Source: Phytohabitans sp052068095 (GTDB lineage: Bacteria; Actinomycetota; Actinomycetes; Mycobacteriales; Micromonosporaceae). From it: a stretch of DNA of 64,000 bases. This document shows positions 33,301 through 40,780 of this stretch, piece by piece (the first letter of the stretch is position 1; each line of letters opens with the position of its first letter). Below the pieces are notes generated by a model, which was not told the origin of the DNA, did no database searches, and was given only the letters and a program-made list of their open reading frames with translations. The stretch is from the NCBI RefSeq assembly GCF_052068095.1, contig NZ_JBQHDG010000016.1, forward strand, positions 209,217-273,216, in the 5' to 3' direction. A program made the translations under genes and the position numbers.

Positions 33301-33867
33301 CAGCGCCGCCTCGACCCGGCCGTCGAGCCACAGCTTCGTGATGCCGCCACCGCCGGCCGCGGCGGTCCAGAAGTCGCGGGCCCGCTTCTTGTCCGCGGTG
33401 AGCGCGGCGCCGCCGACGCTGGGCAGCTGGCGCACCACCCGGCCGCCGGCGGGTGTCGCGGCCCGCTTCCGGGGGTCGAACGTGGCGATGAGCGGGACGG
33501 TCGCGGTCTTCGCGTCGTCGTACCCCATCTCGACGAGGTCGGTGACGTTGAAGAGCCGCCGGTCCAGCCGGTCGGCGGAGAGCAGCGGCAGCACCTCGTC
33601 GGGCAGGACGTAGAGGTCGCCGCCGCTCTCCTGGACGTGCACCCCGCCGGTCGCCTCGTCGGGCCGGTCCACCTCGGCGGTCTGCTCACCGCCCGCGTGG
33701 GTGGTGACGGTGACGACGTCGCCGGTGACCAGCGTGACGGTGTGGGTGGCCGTCGTCGCCTGGCCCACGGGTGTGCGCGGCGCCGCCTGGGCGGGCGCAC
33801 CTCCAGCGCTTCCCGTCGCGGCGAGGGTCAGCGCGACGAGGCAGGTGAGGATCTTCGTGCGGGGCAT
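30301..33867 (-). CDS. Large secreted subtilisin-like (S8) serine protease with PA-domain segment
   Basis: 1188 residues. Signal peptide (LVALTLAATGSAGGAPAQA), propeptide, then the S8 domain with the full triad: Asp in VAVLDTGVD (D217), His in DGHGTHVAS (H252) and Ser in SGTSMATPHVSG (S421), plus oxyanion Asn in VVAAGNSGPE. A long C-terminal part includes a PA-like segment (about 760-840: GKIVVVTRSDAVGP, AAVLLVVNDAPG) and beta-rich domains, ending near residue 1188. Actinobacterial proteases of this size degrade extracellular protein. The regulator at 29321 overlaps its 3-prime end. The start region faces a divergent gene at 34018. Confidence 0.92.
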   Translation of the reverse strand: MPRTKILTCLVALTLAATGSAGGAPAQAAPRTPVGQATTATHTVTLVTGDVVTVTTHAGGEQTAEVDRPDEATGGVHVQESGGDLYVLPDEVLPLLSADRLDRRLFNVTDLVEMGYDDAKTATVPLIATFDPRKRAATPAGGRVVRQLPSVGGAALTADKKRARDFWTAAAGGGGITKLWLDGRVEAALSESVPQVGAPQAWAAGYDGTGVTVAVLDTGVDATHPDLAGQVGEKVSFVPGEDTSDVDGHGTHVASTIAGTGAASGGALKGVAPGADLIVGKVLGNDGYGADSWVLAGMQWAAESGADVVSMSLGDAAPTDGSDPMSAAVDALSARYGTLFVVAAGNSGPETIGAPAAAASALTVGAVDKQDALAYFSSTGPVFRTGAVKPDIAAPGVDINAARSQQMPEGTGMYRSISGTSMATPHVSGAAAILAQRHPDWSGQRLKDALMSTAKGVDHTPYEVGAGRLDVAAAVTSAVTATGSVYFGAFDWPHEPGDGPVARTVTFTNDGAAARTLRLSAAAPFTAPGEVTVPAGGAVDVTVTGDPTAADPGRHTGYLAGTDAATGEPVTRTALGLVKEDERYDLTVKLVDRDGRPAKARVVLNRAGDFWPSAYDVDGALTLRLPPGTYSAASYLDVRGERPDALGLALLVAPETVLDGPAQVVLDARRARLLDTAAPGRTEDRQVKLDFSVEYADGGEFRDAYMIPVRYDDLYVLPTKKGTRSAFTLATRWRKGEPPLTVSWFGDTTVQPGSTLTGGSGRHKVVYAGTGADFAGVDAKGKIVVVTRSDAVGPEERAANAVAAGAAVLLVVNDAPGVLSEYVGERPIPVASVHRDAGAALVALAKTERLTLGVTQRPYTTTVYDLTRNYAGAVPDRPLTYEPSHRDLARIDARYHAVEDGEGAGFRYDMTFTPSVGFREREWYAGTRTEWVTPDQVWHESHQQGIWTDTSYHDAYRKGTTTRLDWFAPATRPAFSRTFGVQNGRYRDYLTVNAQAWSPSGETLEHGGYMEWGELPTHLKLYQGGKLLHENTQGADLQWAEVPAGTLPYRLVLDASRPAERWRLSTRTHTEWDFVSSSNDADDFVPLALLQLDYRLETDLRGDVKGGTTQRIGVTAGPQPGGTGTGRVTSLSLDVSYDDGATWRKVTLHNGVGTLKPPKHGYISLRASAATGTGWRISQEIVRAYGLR

Positions 33868-34017
33868 GGCAGAGGTCTACCGTGCCGCCGGCCACCGCGT
33901 GAATAGTCCGCTCGTGGCGGAGTTGCGCCATGGCGCGATCCCGCCACCGGCGCCGCCCGGCCCGGTCAGCACCGCCGCGGGTTGAGCCGCCGCGGCGCCG
34001 GGGACGTAGAGAGAAAC

Positions 34018-34392
34018 GTGGGTAGAGCGCTGGCACGACGGGTGGTCCTCGTCGCCGTGGCGGCCGGGCTGGTCGCGATGCACCAGCTCGCCGGCGGGCC
34101 AGCCGCACACACCCGGCCGGCGCCCGCGGCGCACGCGGCGCTGGTGGCACCCGGTCACTGCCCGCACGCGGAGGGCGACGACTGCCCCGATCCATCGCAC
34201 AGCCATCCGGGCCAGGTATGCCAGCCCCACCAGGGGTCGAACGGCCCCGATGGCATCCCGGCCCTGGCCGTGGCGCCCGCGCCGCCGGTCGAGCCGCCGT
34301 TGCTGAGCGCGCGGACGGCCGCGTCCGAAGCCGGGGACGGCAGCGGTCGCGGGCCGCCGGGTCTGGCAGAGCTCTCGCTGCTACGCGTATAA
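34018..34392 (+). CDS. DUF6153-like small exported/membrane protein
   Basis: About 124 residues. One N-terminal hydrophobic helix (VVLVAVAAGLVAMHQLAG) is followed by a His/Cys-rich segment (GHCPHAEGDDCPDPSHSH, CQPH) and a Pro/Ala-rich tail. The MH in the helix and the later Cys/His pairs match small actinobacterial DUF6153 proteins, often found beside DUF305 genes. Metal (copper) binding is suggested by the His/Cys content; function unproven. GTG at 34018 follows agagagaaac, preferred to a TTG at 33982. The DUF305 gene starts 99 bases later. Confidence 0.65.
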   Translation: MGRALARRVVLVAVAAGLVAMHQLAGGPAAHTRPAPAAHAALVAPGHCPHAEGDDCPDPSHSHPGQVCQPHQGSNGPDGIPALAVAPAPPVEPPLLSARTAASEAGDGSGRGPPGLAELSLLRV

Positions 34393-34491
34393 GCCGACTC
34401 CCCGCCGACCACCGACACGCCACATCGGGTGCTCGGTCGTCGGCCGCTGCCCATGACATCGCGACGATGACCTACAAGGAGTCGATCAACT

Positions 34492-35118
34492 ATGCGTGAC
34501 AACGCAGCCATTCGCCGCGCGGGCGGCCTCGTCTCGGCGACCGCCCTGCTCGTGTTCGCCGCCGCCTGCGGCGGTGACGCGGACGGCGAGAGCGGTCACA
34601 CCGGCCAGCGGCAGCCGGGCGCCGACGCCAGCGCGTCGGCGGGCGTGGCCGGACACAACGACGCGGACGTCCGGTTCGCGCAGGGGATGATCCCGCACCA
34701 CCAGCAGGCCGTGGAGATGGCCGAACTCGCCGGCACCCGCGCGGCCAACCAGCAGGTGAAGGCGCTCGCCGCCAAGATCGCGGGGGCGCAGGCGCCGGAG
34801 ATCAGCGTGATGACCGGGTGGTTGGCCACCTGGGGCGCACCGATGCCGTCGACCACCGAAGGCGGTCACGACATGGGAGGCAGCCACGCGGGAATGATGA
34901 GCGACGCCGACATGGCCGGTCTGGAGAAGGCCAGCGGCGGCGAGTTCGACCGGATGTTTCTGGACATGATGATCCGCCACCACGAGGGGGCACTGTCGAT
35001 GGCCACCGCTGAGCAACAGCAGGGCCAACAGCCGGACGCCAAGGCCCTGGCGAAGAAGATCGAGGCTGACCAGACCGCCGAGATTCAGCAGATGAAGACC
35101 CTGCTCGGCACCCTCTGA
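34492..35118 (+). CDS. DUF305 family lipoprotein
   Basis: 208 residues. Lipoprotein signal (SATALLVFAAAC), then two DUF305 (ferritin-like four-helix) halves with the paired signatures QGMIPHHQQAVEMAELA and MIRHHEGALSMATAE, joined by a Met/Gly/His-rich stretch (GGHDMGGSHAGMM). DUF305 proteins are exported and commonly lie in copper or heavy-metal resistance clusters. ATG follows aaggag. Together with the preceding DUF6153-like gene it probably forms a two-gene metal-related operon, closed by a strong terminator. Confidence 0.88.
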   Translation: MRDNAAIRRAGGLVSATALLVFAAACGGDADGESGHTGQRQPGADASASAGVAGHNDADVRFAQGMIPHHQQAVEMAELAGTRAANQQVKALAAKIAGAQAPEISVMTGWLATWGAPMPSTTEGGHDMGGSHAGMMSDADMAGLEKASGGEFDRMFLDMMIRHHEGALSMATAEQQQGQQPDAKALAKKIEADQTAEIQQMKTLLGTL

Positions 35119-35125
35119 CCGGCCC

Positions 35126-35164
35126 GGGTGGTCCCGGCGTCCACCGCGGGCGCCGGGACCACCC
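35126..35164 (+). terminator. Terminator after the DUF305 gene
   Basis: Perfect 14-base inverted repeat GGGTGGTCCCGGCG / CGCCGGGACCACCC, 11-base loop, seven bases after the stop. Confidence 0.9.
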
Positions 35165-35168
35165 CAGC

Positions 35169-35184
35169 ATTCACACATGTGAAT
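35169..35184 (+). promoter_or_regulatory. Palindrome upstream of the LPMO gene, possible operator
   Basis: ATTCACA-CA-TGTGAAT, a 7-base inverted repeat with a 2-base centre, about 85 bases before the LPMO start in an AT-rich patch following the terminator. GntR- or CRP-type sites look like this. Binding protein unknown. Confidence 0.5.
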
Positions 35185-35267
35185 TGAATATGTACGATCG
35201 GCGCGGGAGCCGCCAAGCCGGCGCGGGCAGTCTTCCCCTACCCGCTCACTCGACGCTGGAGCGTTTC

Positions 35268-36320
35268 ATGCAGGCTTCGAAGCGGGCCAAACAGCTCGCG
35301 CTCGGCGCGGTCGCCATCGTGGCGGCCGCGTTCACGATGATCGTCATCGCCCAGGCCAACCCGGCCTCGGCGCACGGCTCCACCACCGACCCGCCGTCGC
35401 GTAACTACGGATGTTGGGAGCGCTGGGGTGACGACCACCTCAACCCCACCATGGCACAGACCGACCCGATGTGCGCCCAGGCCTGGCAGGCCAACCCCAA
35501 CACCATGTGGAACTGGAACGGGCTGTTCCGCGAGGGCGTGGGCGGCAACCACCAGGCCGCGGTGCCGGACGGCCAGCTGTGCAGCGGCGGCCGCACCCAG
35601 GGCGGGCTGTACGCCTCGCTGGACGCGGTTGGCGAGTGGGTGGCCAAGCCGATACCGAACAACTTCACGCTGACCATCACGGACCAGGCGAAGCACGGTG
35701 CCGACTACCTGCTGATCTACATCACCAAGCAGGGCTACAACCCGGGCACGCCGCTCACCTGGGGCAGCCTGGACCTGATCCAGCGCACCGGCAGCTACCC
35801 GACCACCGGGCTCTACCAGGCCCAGGTCAACGCGGGCAACCGCACCGGCCGGCACGTCGTCTACACGATCTGGCAGGCGAGCCACCTCGACCAGCCGTAC
35901 TACCTGTGCAGCGACGTCACCTTCGGCGGCGGCACCAGCACCACGCCGCCCGTGACGACTCCGCCCGTGACCACGCCGCCGGTCACCACCCCGCCGGTCA
36001 CGACACCGCCGCCGGGCAACGGCGCGTGCACGGCGGCGTACGCCAAGAGCAGTGAGTGGAGCGGCGGCTTCAACGCCACCGTGACGGTCACCGCGGGCAG
36101 CGCCGCGATCAGTGGTTGGACGGTCCGGTGGACCTGGGCCAACGGCCAGAGCATCACCAGCTCGTGGAACGCGACGCTGACCGCGAGCGGCGCGGCGATA
36201 ACCGCCGCCAACGCCAACTACAACGGGCGGTTGAACGCCGGCCAGAGCACGAGTTTCGGGTTCAACGGCACCTGGAACGGCACGAACACCGCGCCGACGC
36301 TGACCTGTACGGCCAGCTGA
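35268..36320 (+). CDS. AA10 lytic polysaccharide monooxygenase with CBM2
   Basis: 350 residues. Signal peptide of 35 residues ending NPASA, exposing His36 as the mature N-terminus (HGSTTDPPSRNYGCWERW); this and His95 (GNHQAAVPDG) make the copper histidine brace. The AA10 domain (36-225) has KQGYNPGTPLTWGSLDL and VYTIWQASH; a Thr/Pro linker and a CBM2 (about 250-350) follow. Sequence style fits cellulose- or chitin-active actinobacterial LPMOs that cleave crystalline polysaccharide oxidatively. The frame extends further upstream, but ATG 35268 gives a correct signal peptide. It stands alone with its own terminator. Confidence 0.92.
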   Translation: MQASKRAKQLALGAVAIVAAAFTMIVIAQANPASAHGSTTDPPSRNYGCWERWGDDHLNPTMAQTDPMCAQAWQANPNTMWNWNGLFREGVGGNHQAAVPDGQLCSGGRTQGGLYASLDAVGEWVAKPIPNNFTLTITDQAKHGADYLLIYITKQGYNPGTPLTWGSLDLIQRTGSYPTTGLYQAQVNAGNRTGRHVVYTIWQASHLDQPYYLCSDVTFGGGTSTTPPVTTPPVTTPPVTTPPVTTPPPGNGACTAAYAKSSEWSGGFNATVTVTAGSAAISGWTVRWTWANGQSITSSWNATLTASGAAITAANANYNGRLNAGQSTSFGFNGTWNGTNTAPTLTCTAS

Positions 36321-36326
36321 CGTAGG

Positions 36327-36361
36327 GCGGCGGGGCGGCACCCACCGTGCCGCCCCGCCGC
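36327..36361. terminator. Bidirectional terminator between LPMO and the FAD-oxidase gene
   Basis: Perfect 15-base inverted repeat GCGGCGGGGCGGCAC / GTGCCGCCCCGCCGC, 5-base loop, in a 74-base gap between convergent genes. Confidence 0.9.
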
Positions 36362-36394
36362 AACGGCACCGCGCCCGCGGCTCCCGCGGCCTGC

Positions 36395-37750
36395 CTAGTC
36401 GAGGAGTACGCCCGGGTTGAGCAGGCCGGCCGGGTCGAGGGCGGCCTTGATCCGGCGCATGGCGGCGATCTCCTCCGGTGCTCGGGAGAGCGAGAGCCAG
36501 GGCGCCTTGGCCCGGCCCACGCCGTGCTCGGAGCTGATGCTGCCCCGGTGCGCGGCCACGAGGCGCAGCACGGCGTCGGTGACCTCCTCGGCGCGCTCTC
36601 CGGCGTCGAGCACGTTGACGTGCAGGTTGCCCTCGTTGAGGTGGCCGAACAGGATCGCGCGGGCGGCGGGCGCGACCGCCGCCACCGTGGCGGGCAGCTC
36701 GGCGACCAGCGCGGACAGCTCGCCCAGGGGGACGCACACGTCGAGCTTCGTCGGCACGCCGGCGGTGCTGATCGCCTCGGTGTGCGACTCGCGGTAGGAC
36801 CACAGCCGTTCGAGGCCGGCGCGGTCGGACGCCACCGTGGCGTCGTCGACGGCCTCGCAGGTGGAGAGCATCTCCAGCACGTCGTCGGTCGGGTCGGTGC
36901 GGGCGGCGCACTCCAGCACCACGTAGGCGCCGGCGGCGTCGGCGAACGGGGCGGGCAGCTTGGCGTACGAGCGGACCAGGTCGAGGCCGTCGGGGTAGAA
37001 GATCTCGGCCGCCGACAGGCTGGGCAGTCGCGCCCGGGCGGCCGCGAGCAGATCCAGGGCCGCGTCGGTGCCGGCCACCGCGACGAGGGCCACCGCCCGC
37101 GCCGGCAGCAGGGGTACCAGCCGGAGCCGCGCCCGCGTCACGATGGCGAGCGTGCCCTCGCTGCCGGCCAGCAGCTGGGTCAGGTCGTAGCCGGTGTTGT
37201 CCTTGGCCAGCCCGGTCAGCCTGGTCAGCACGGTGCCGTCGGCCAGCACGGCCTCGAGGCCGGCGACCTGGGCGCGCATGCTGCCGTGCTGGAGCACGCG
37301 GATGCCGCCCGCGTTGGTGGCGATCATGCCGCCAACCGTGGCGGCCGAGCGGGCGGCCAGGTCGACGCCGAAGTCGAGCCCGGCGGCCCGCGCGTGGCCT
37401 TGGAGCTTCTCCAGGGTCACGCCGGCGCCCGCCGTCACCTGGGCCTCGACCGGGTCCACCGGGTCCAGCTGGCTAAGCCGGGTGAGGCTGACCAGCACTT
37501 CGCCGCCGGCCGGTACGCCCGCACCGACGAGGCCGGTGTTGCCGCCCTGCACCACGATCGGGGCGCCGGCGGCCGCGCAGGCGCGCACCACCGCCGCCAC
37601 CTCAGCGGTGCTGGCCGGCCGCACGACGCAGCGGGCGCCGCCGGTGAAGCGTCGGGTCCAGTCCGTCTCGTACGGCGCGCGCAGGTCTCCGTCGACAAGC
37701 ACGTGCGCCGGGCCGACCACCGCCCGCAGCTCGTCCTCCAGGTCGCTCAC
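36395..37750 (-). CDS. FAD-binding oxidase/dehydrogenase (GlcD/D-2-hydroxyacid dehydrogenase type)
   Basis: 451 residues. PCMH-type FAD domain (about 30-215: VVQGGNTGLVGAGVPAGGEV, ATVGGMIATNAGGIRVLQHG, NTGYDLTQLLAGSEGTLAIV) and a FAD-oxidase C-terminal domain (about 220-450: GHLNEGNLHVNVLD with metal/substrate His, SSEHGVGRAKAPWLSL). Known members oxidise D-lactate, glycolate or D-2-hydroxyglutarate. The GTG start overlaps the SerA stop (GTGA). Coupling to SerA fits D-2-hydroxyglutarate dehydrogenase: SerA enzymes can make 2-hydroxyglutarate while oxidising 3-phosphoglycerate, and such an oxidase recycles it. That pairing is inference. Confidence 0.88.
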   Translation of the reverse strand: MSDLEDELRAVVGPAHVLVDGDLRAPYETDWTRRFTGGARCVVRPASTAEVAAVVRACAAAGAPIVVQGGNTGLVGAGVPAGGEVLVSLTRLSQLDPVDPVEAQVTAGAGVTLEKLQGHARAAGLDFGVDLAARSAATVGGMIATNAGGIRVLQHGSMRAQVAGLEAVLADGTVLTRLTGLAKDNTGYDLTQLLAGSEGTLAIVTRARLRLVPLLPARAVALVAVAGTDAALDLLAAARARLPSLSAAEIFYPDGLDLVRSYAKLPAPFADAAGAYVVLECAARTDPTDDVLEMLSTCEAVDDATVASDRAGLERLWSYRESHTEAISTAGVPTKLDVCVPLGELSALVAELPATVAAVAPAARAILFGHLNEGNLHVNVLDAGERAEEVTDAVLRLVAAHRGSISSEHGVGRAKAPWLSLSRAPEEIAAMRRIKAALDPAGLLNPGVLLD

Positions 37751-38961
37751 GAGAGGACTCGCAGGCGGATGGTCTGCTCCATCTCGCGCAGCCGGGTGAG
37801 CACGTCTTCGGAGTAGTCGACGCCGACGTCGGTCAGCAGGTAGCCGTGCTCGCCGCGGGTGGCCAGCAGCTGACCCTCGATGTTGACCGCGTGCTCGGCC
37901 AGGATGCTGTTGACCTGCGCCAGCACGCCCGGCGTGTTGCGGTGCACGTGGGCGATGCGGTGGGTGCGCGGCTGCTGCGGCAGCGCGATGGTCGGCAGGT
38001 TGACACTCAGCGTGGTGTTGCCCTCGCTGACGTACTGGGCCAGCTTGTTGGCCACGAACCCGCCGATGTCGGCCTGTGCCTCCTCGGTCGAGCCGCCGAT
38101 GTGCGGGGTGAGGATCACGTTGGGCAGGCCGCGCAGCTCCGACTTGAACTCGTCGCCCCGACCCTTCGGCTCCTCCGGGAAGACGTCGACGGCCGCGCCC
38201 GCGATGTGGCCGCTCTGGAGGTGTCGCCGCAGCGCCGGGTAGTCGATGACGAAGCCGCGGGACAGGTTGAGGAACAGGCTCCGCGGCCGCATCTTGGCGA
38301 ACTGCTCCTCGCCGAAGAAGCCGCTGTTGCCGGGGCGGCCGTCGACGTGCAGGGTGACCGTCTCGGCCACCTCCAGCAGCTCGTCGAGCGTGTCGCAGCG
38401 CTTGGCGTTGCCCAGCGCGAGCTTGTCGGCGGTGTCGTAGAAGTACACCCGCATGCCGAGGTTTTCCGCCAGCACGGACAGCTGGGTGCCGATGTTGCCG
38501 TACCCGACGATGCCGAGCGTCCGCCCGCGGACCTCGTGGCTGCCGGTGGCGGCCTTGTCCCACACACCCTCGTGCATGGAGTTGTTCTTCTCGACCACCC
38601 GGCGGGCGAGCATGACGATCTCGGCGAGGGCCAGCTCCACCACGCTGCGGGTGTTGGAGAACGGCGCGTTGAAGACCGCGATGCCGGACCGCGCGGCCGC
38701 CGCGAGGTCGATCTGGTCGGTGCCGATGCAGAAGGCGCCGACCCCGAGCAGGTGCGGGCTCGCCGCCAGGACCCGCTCGGTCACCTGCGTCTTGGACCGC
38801 ACACCCAGCAGGTGTACGCCCCGCACGCGCTCGATCAACTCCTCCTCGTCGAGGGCGGAGGAAACTGTCTCGACGGCGCATCCCGCGGCACGCAGCCGGG
38901 AGACGGCGTCGGGGTGGATGCTCTCCAGGAGCAGTGCGCGCAGCGTTTCGTGGCCGGCCAT
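37747..38961 (-). CDS. serA: D-3-phosphoglycerate dehydrogenase
   Basis: 404 residues, the E. coli-type length. Substrate and NAD domains: LLGVRSKTQVTERVLAA, GAFCIGTDQIDLAAAA, the Rossmann motif TLGIVGYGNIGTQL, LFLNLSRGFVIDYPALRRHL and the catalytic-type TPHIGGSTEEAQADIG. A C-terminal ACT domain (about 328-404) gives serine feedback. It catalyses the first step of serine synthesis. ATG at 38961 is preferred to a TTG at 38970. The next gene, a hydroxyacid-type FAD oxidase, overlaps its stop. Confidence 0.92.
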   Translation of the reverse strand: MAGHETLRALLLESIHPDAVSRLRAAGCAVETVSSALDEEELIERVRGVHLLGVRSKTQVTERVLAASPHLLGVGAFCIGTDQIDLAAAARSGIAVFNAPFSNTRSVVELALAEIVMLARRVVEKNNSMHEGVWDKAATGSHEVRGRTLGIVGYGNIGTQLSVLAENLGMRVYFYDTADKLALGNAKRCDTLDELLEVAETVTLHVDGRPGNSGFFGEEQFAKMRPRSLFLNLSRGFVIDYPALRRHLQSGHIAGAAVDVFPEEPKGRGDEFKSELRGLPNVILTPHIGGSTEEAQADIGGFVANKLAQYVSEGNTTLSVNLPTIALPQQPRTHRIAHVHRNTPGVLAQVNSILAEHAVNIEGQLLATRGEHGYLLTDVGVDYSEDVLTRLREMEQTIRLRVLS

Positions 38962-39013
38962 GACGTCCAATCCAGTCGCGGATCTCGGCTAAAAGCCCAG
39001 GTCCAGATCGTAG

Positions 39014-39379
39014 TCAACGGCGGTGCCAGCCCCGCAGCTTGGTGGGGTTGAGGGTGATCCAGAGGACAGCGACACGCGCGCCGACCTGCTCGACCGCGAC
39101 CACCGCCACGGCGTGTCCGGCGCGGCGGAGCGCCAGCCCGGCACGGCCGTTGACGGACTCGACGGTCAGCTCGGTGCCCGGCCGCCCGCACAGCAGCACG
39201 GCGACGAGCCGCGCCACCTCCTCCGCGCCGTGGACCGGCCGCCGGGGTGCGGGCACCACGCCGCCGCCGTCGCACACGGCGACGGCGGCGGCGTCCAGGG
39301 CGGCCCGGAGCGCGACGACGTCGCCTACCCGGCAGGCATCGGCGAACCCGCGCACGACATCCTCATGCGGCTCGCGCAT
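39014..39379 (-). CDS. Stand-alone SnoaL-like protein resembling the ECF41 sigma regulatory domain
   Basis: 121 residues: an NTF2/SnoaL-like fold with FADACRVGDVVALRAAL at the N-terminus, then NGRAGLALRR and the ending AVLWITLNPTKLRGW. It aligns over almost its whole length with the C-terminal domain of the ECF41 sigma factor at 40781 (FVEAARTGDMSGLERLF, SAVLRRDGKV, VMWMFNPTKI). In ECF41 factors that domain tunes sigma activity. Start ATG 39379 overlaps the end of the NDH-2-like gene by 17 bases, so it is in the operon apparently driven by the sigma factor. A role as decoy or feedback modulator is inference; an enzyme is also possible. Confidence 0.72.
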   Translation of the reverse strand: MREPHEDVVRGFADACRVGDVVALRAALDAAAVAVCDGGGVVPAPRRPVHGAEEVARLVAVLLCGRPGTELTVESVNGRAGLALRRAGHAVAVVAVEQVGARVAVLWITLNPTKLRGWHRR

Positions 39380-40712
39380 ACTCGCGCCGGGCACCCTGCT
39401 CCGTTTCGCCACCGGTCACGAACGCCTCCCGCGGCTCCTGCACCGCGGCCAGCGAGACGATGTCGCGGCCGAACACCGCGGCGGTCAGCCAGATCGCCAG
39501 CACCCGGACCTTCCGCTCCCAGCTCGGCACGGCCAGCACGTGGTACCCCCGGTGCATCAGCCAGGCCGGCAGCCCCTTGATCACGATGCGGCGGTACTGG
39601 AAGATGCCCCGGCCGAGGCCGAGCGTGGCGACCGTGCCGAGGCTGTGGTGCAGGTAAGGCTTGGTCTTGCGCCCGCGGAGGCTGGCCACGATGTTTCTGG
39701 CCAGGAGCTTGCCCTGCCGCACGGCGTGCTGGGCGTTCGGCACCGTGGCGACGCCGGGCCGGCCCGCGGCCAGGTCCGGCACGGCCGCGTCGTCACCCGC
39801 GCCCCAGGCGTCCGGCACCGGGTCGCTCTCGGTGCCGACCCGCAGGTCGGCCCGCACCGTCAGCATCCCGCGCTCGTCGATGGGCAGGTCGGTGTGGCTG
39901 CGCACCATCGGGTTGGCGGCGTTGCCGACGGTCCAGACGATCAGGTCGGAGTCGAACTCCACGCCGGTCGAGAGCACCACGTGGCCGTCGCGCGCGGAGA
40001 CGACCTGGGCGTTGAGGTGCACCTGTCCCCCGCGCTTCTCCAGCGACCGCACTACCCACCGGCCGGGCTCGTCGGTGACCTCGGGAAGGATCCGGTCCCG
40101 CGCCTCCACCAGGTGGAACCGCAGCTCGGCCGGGTCCACCTCGGGGTACCTGCGCAGCAGCGACCTCGCCAGGGACAGCAGCTCGCCGAAGCCCTCGACG
40201 CCGGAGAAACCACCGCCCACGAACGTCACGGTGAGCAACTTTCGGCGCAGCGGCCCCGGCTCGAGCGTCGCGGCCCGGTCGAAGGCGGTCAGCAGCCGGT
40301 CGCGGATCGCCACCGCCTCCTCCACGTGCTTCATGCCGATCGCCTGCTCCGCCACGCCGGGAACGGCCAGCTTGCGGGTGACCGCGCCGGCGGTGACGAC
40401 GATGATGTCGTAGCCGAGCGCGAACTCGGGACCGTCGGCCGGCCGCACGGTGGCGGTCCGGTGCGCGTGGTCGACGGCCACGACGGTACCCGTGACGAGC
40501 TTGGTCTTGTGGAGGTGGCGGCGCAGCGACACCGCGGCGTGCCGGGCCTCGACCGACCCGGCCAGCACCTCCGGGAGGAAAGGCTGGTAGGTCATGTAGG
40601 GCCTCGGGTCGACCACGATGACCCGCGCCTCGTCCCGCCGGAGCTTCTTCTCCAACTTCCACGCCGTGTAGAAGCCGGCGTATCCGCCACCGACCACCAG
40701 GATCGTCCGCAT
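39363..40712 (-). CDS. NAD(P)/FAD-dependent oxidoreductase (type II NADH dehydrogenase-like)
   Basis: 449 residues. Two dinucleotide-binding motifs: ILVVGGGYAGFYTAWKLEKK (FAD) and VTFVGGGFSGVEGFGEL (NAD). Also PYMTYQPFLPEVLAGSV, VWTVGNAANPMV and the FAD-site DAWGAGDDAAVPDL. The C-terminal 70 residues (LGLGRGIFQYRRIVIKGLPA, AIWLTAAVFGRD) are amphipathic, as in membrane-associated NDH-2. It would pass electrons from NADH to quinone without proton pumping. An ECF41-type promoter lies 32 bases upstream, so it is probably part of that stress regulon. Confidence 0.88.
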   Translation of the reverse strand: MRTILVVGGGYAGFYTAWKLEKKLRRDEARVIVVDPRPYMTYQPFLPEVLAGSVEARHAAVSLRRHLHKTKLVTGTVVAVDHAHRTATVRPADGPEFALGYDIIVVTAGAVTRKLAVPGVAEQAIGMKHVEEAVAIRDRLLTAFDRAATLEPGPLRRKLLTVTFVGGGFSGVEGFGELLSLARSLLRRYPEVDPAELRFHLVEARDRILPEVTDEPGRWVVRSLEKRGGQVHLNAQVVSARDGHVVLSTGVEFDSDLIVWTVGNAANPMVRSHTDLPIDERGMLTVRADLRVGTESDPVPDAWGAGDDAAVPDLAAGRPGVATVPNAQHAVRQGKLLARNIVASLRGRKTKPYLHHSLGTVATLGLGRGIFQYRRIVIKGLPAWLMHRGYHVLAVPSWERKVRVLAIWLTAAVFGRDIVSLAAVQEPREAFVTGGETEQGARREYARAA

Positions 40713-40744
40713 CTCGTCCTCACTTCTCTCGTGTCACCAGCTAT

Positions 40745-40771
40745 GACCGGACAGCACGCTGGTTTGTGACA
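40745..40771 (-). promoter_or_regulatory. ECF41-type promoter for the NDH-2-like operon
   Basis: On the - strand: TGTCACA (40765-40771), 16 bases, GGTC (40745-40748). The published ECF41 target consensus, as I recall it, is TGTCACA, about 16 bases, CGTC, so only one position differs. It lies just after the stop of the ECF41 sigma gene and ahead of the oxidoreductase, the usual position of an ECF41 target. Confidence 0.72.
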
Positions 40772-40780
40772 CGGGAGCGG

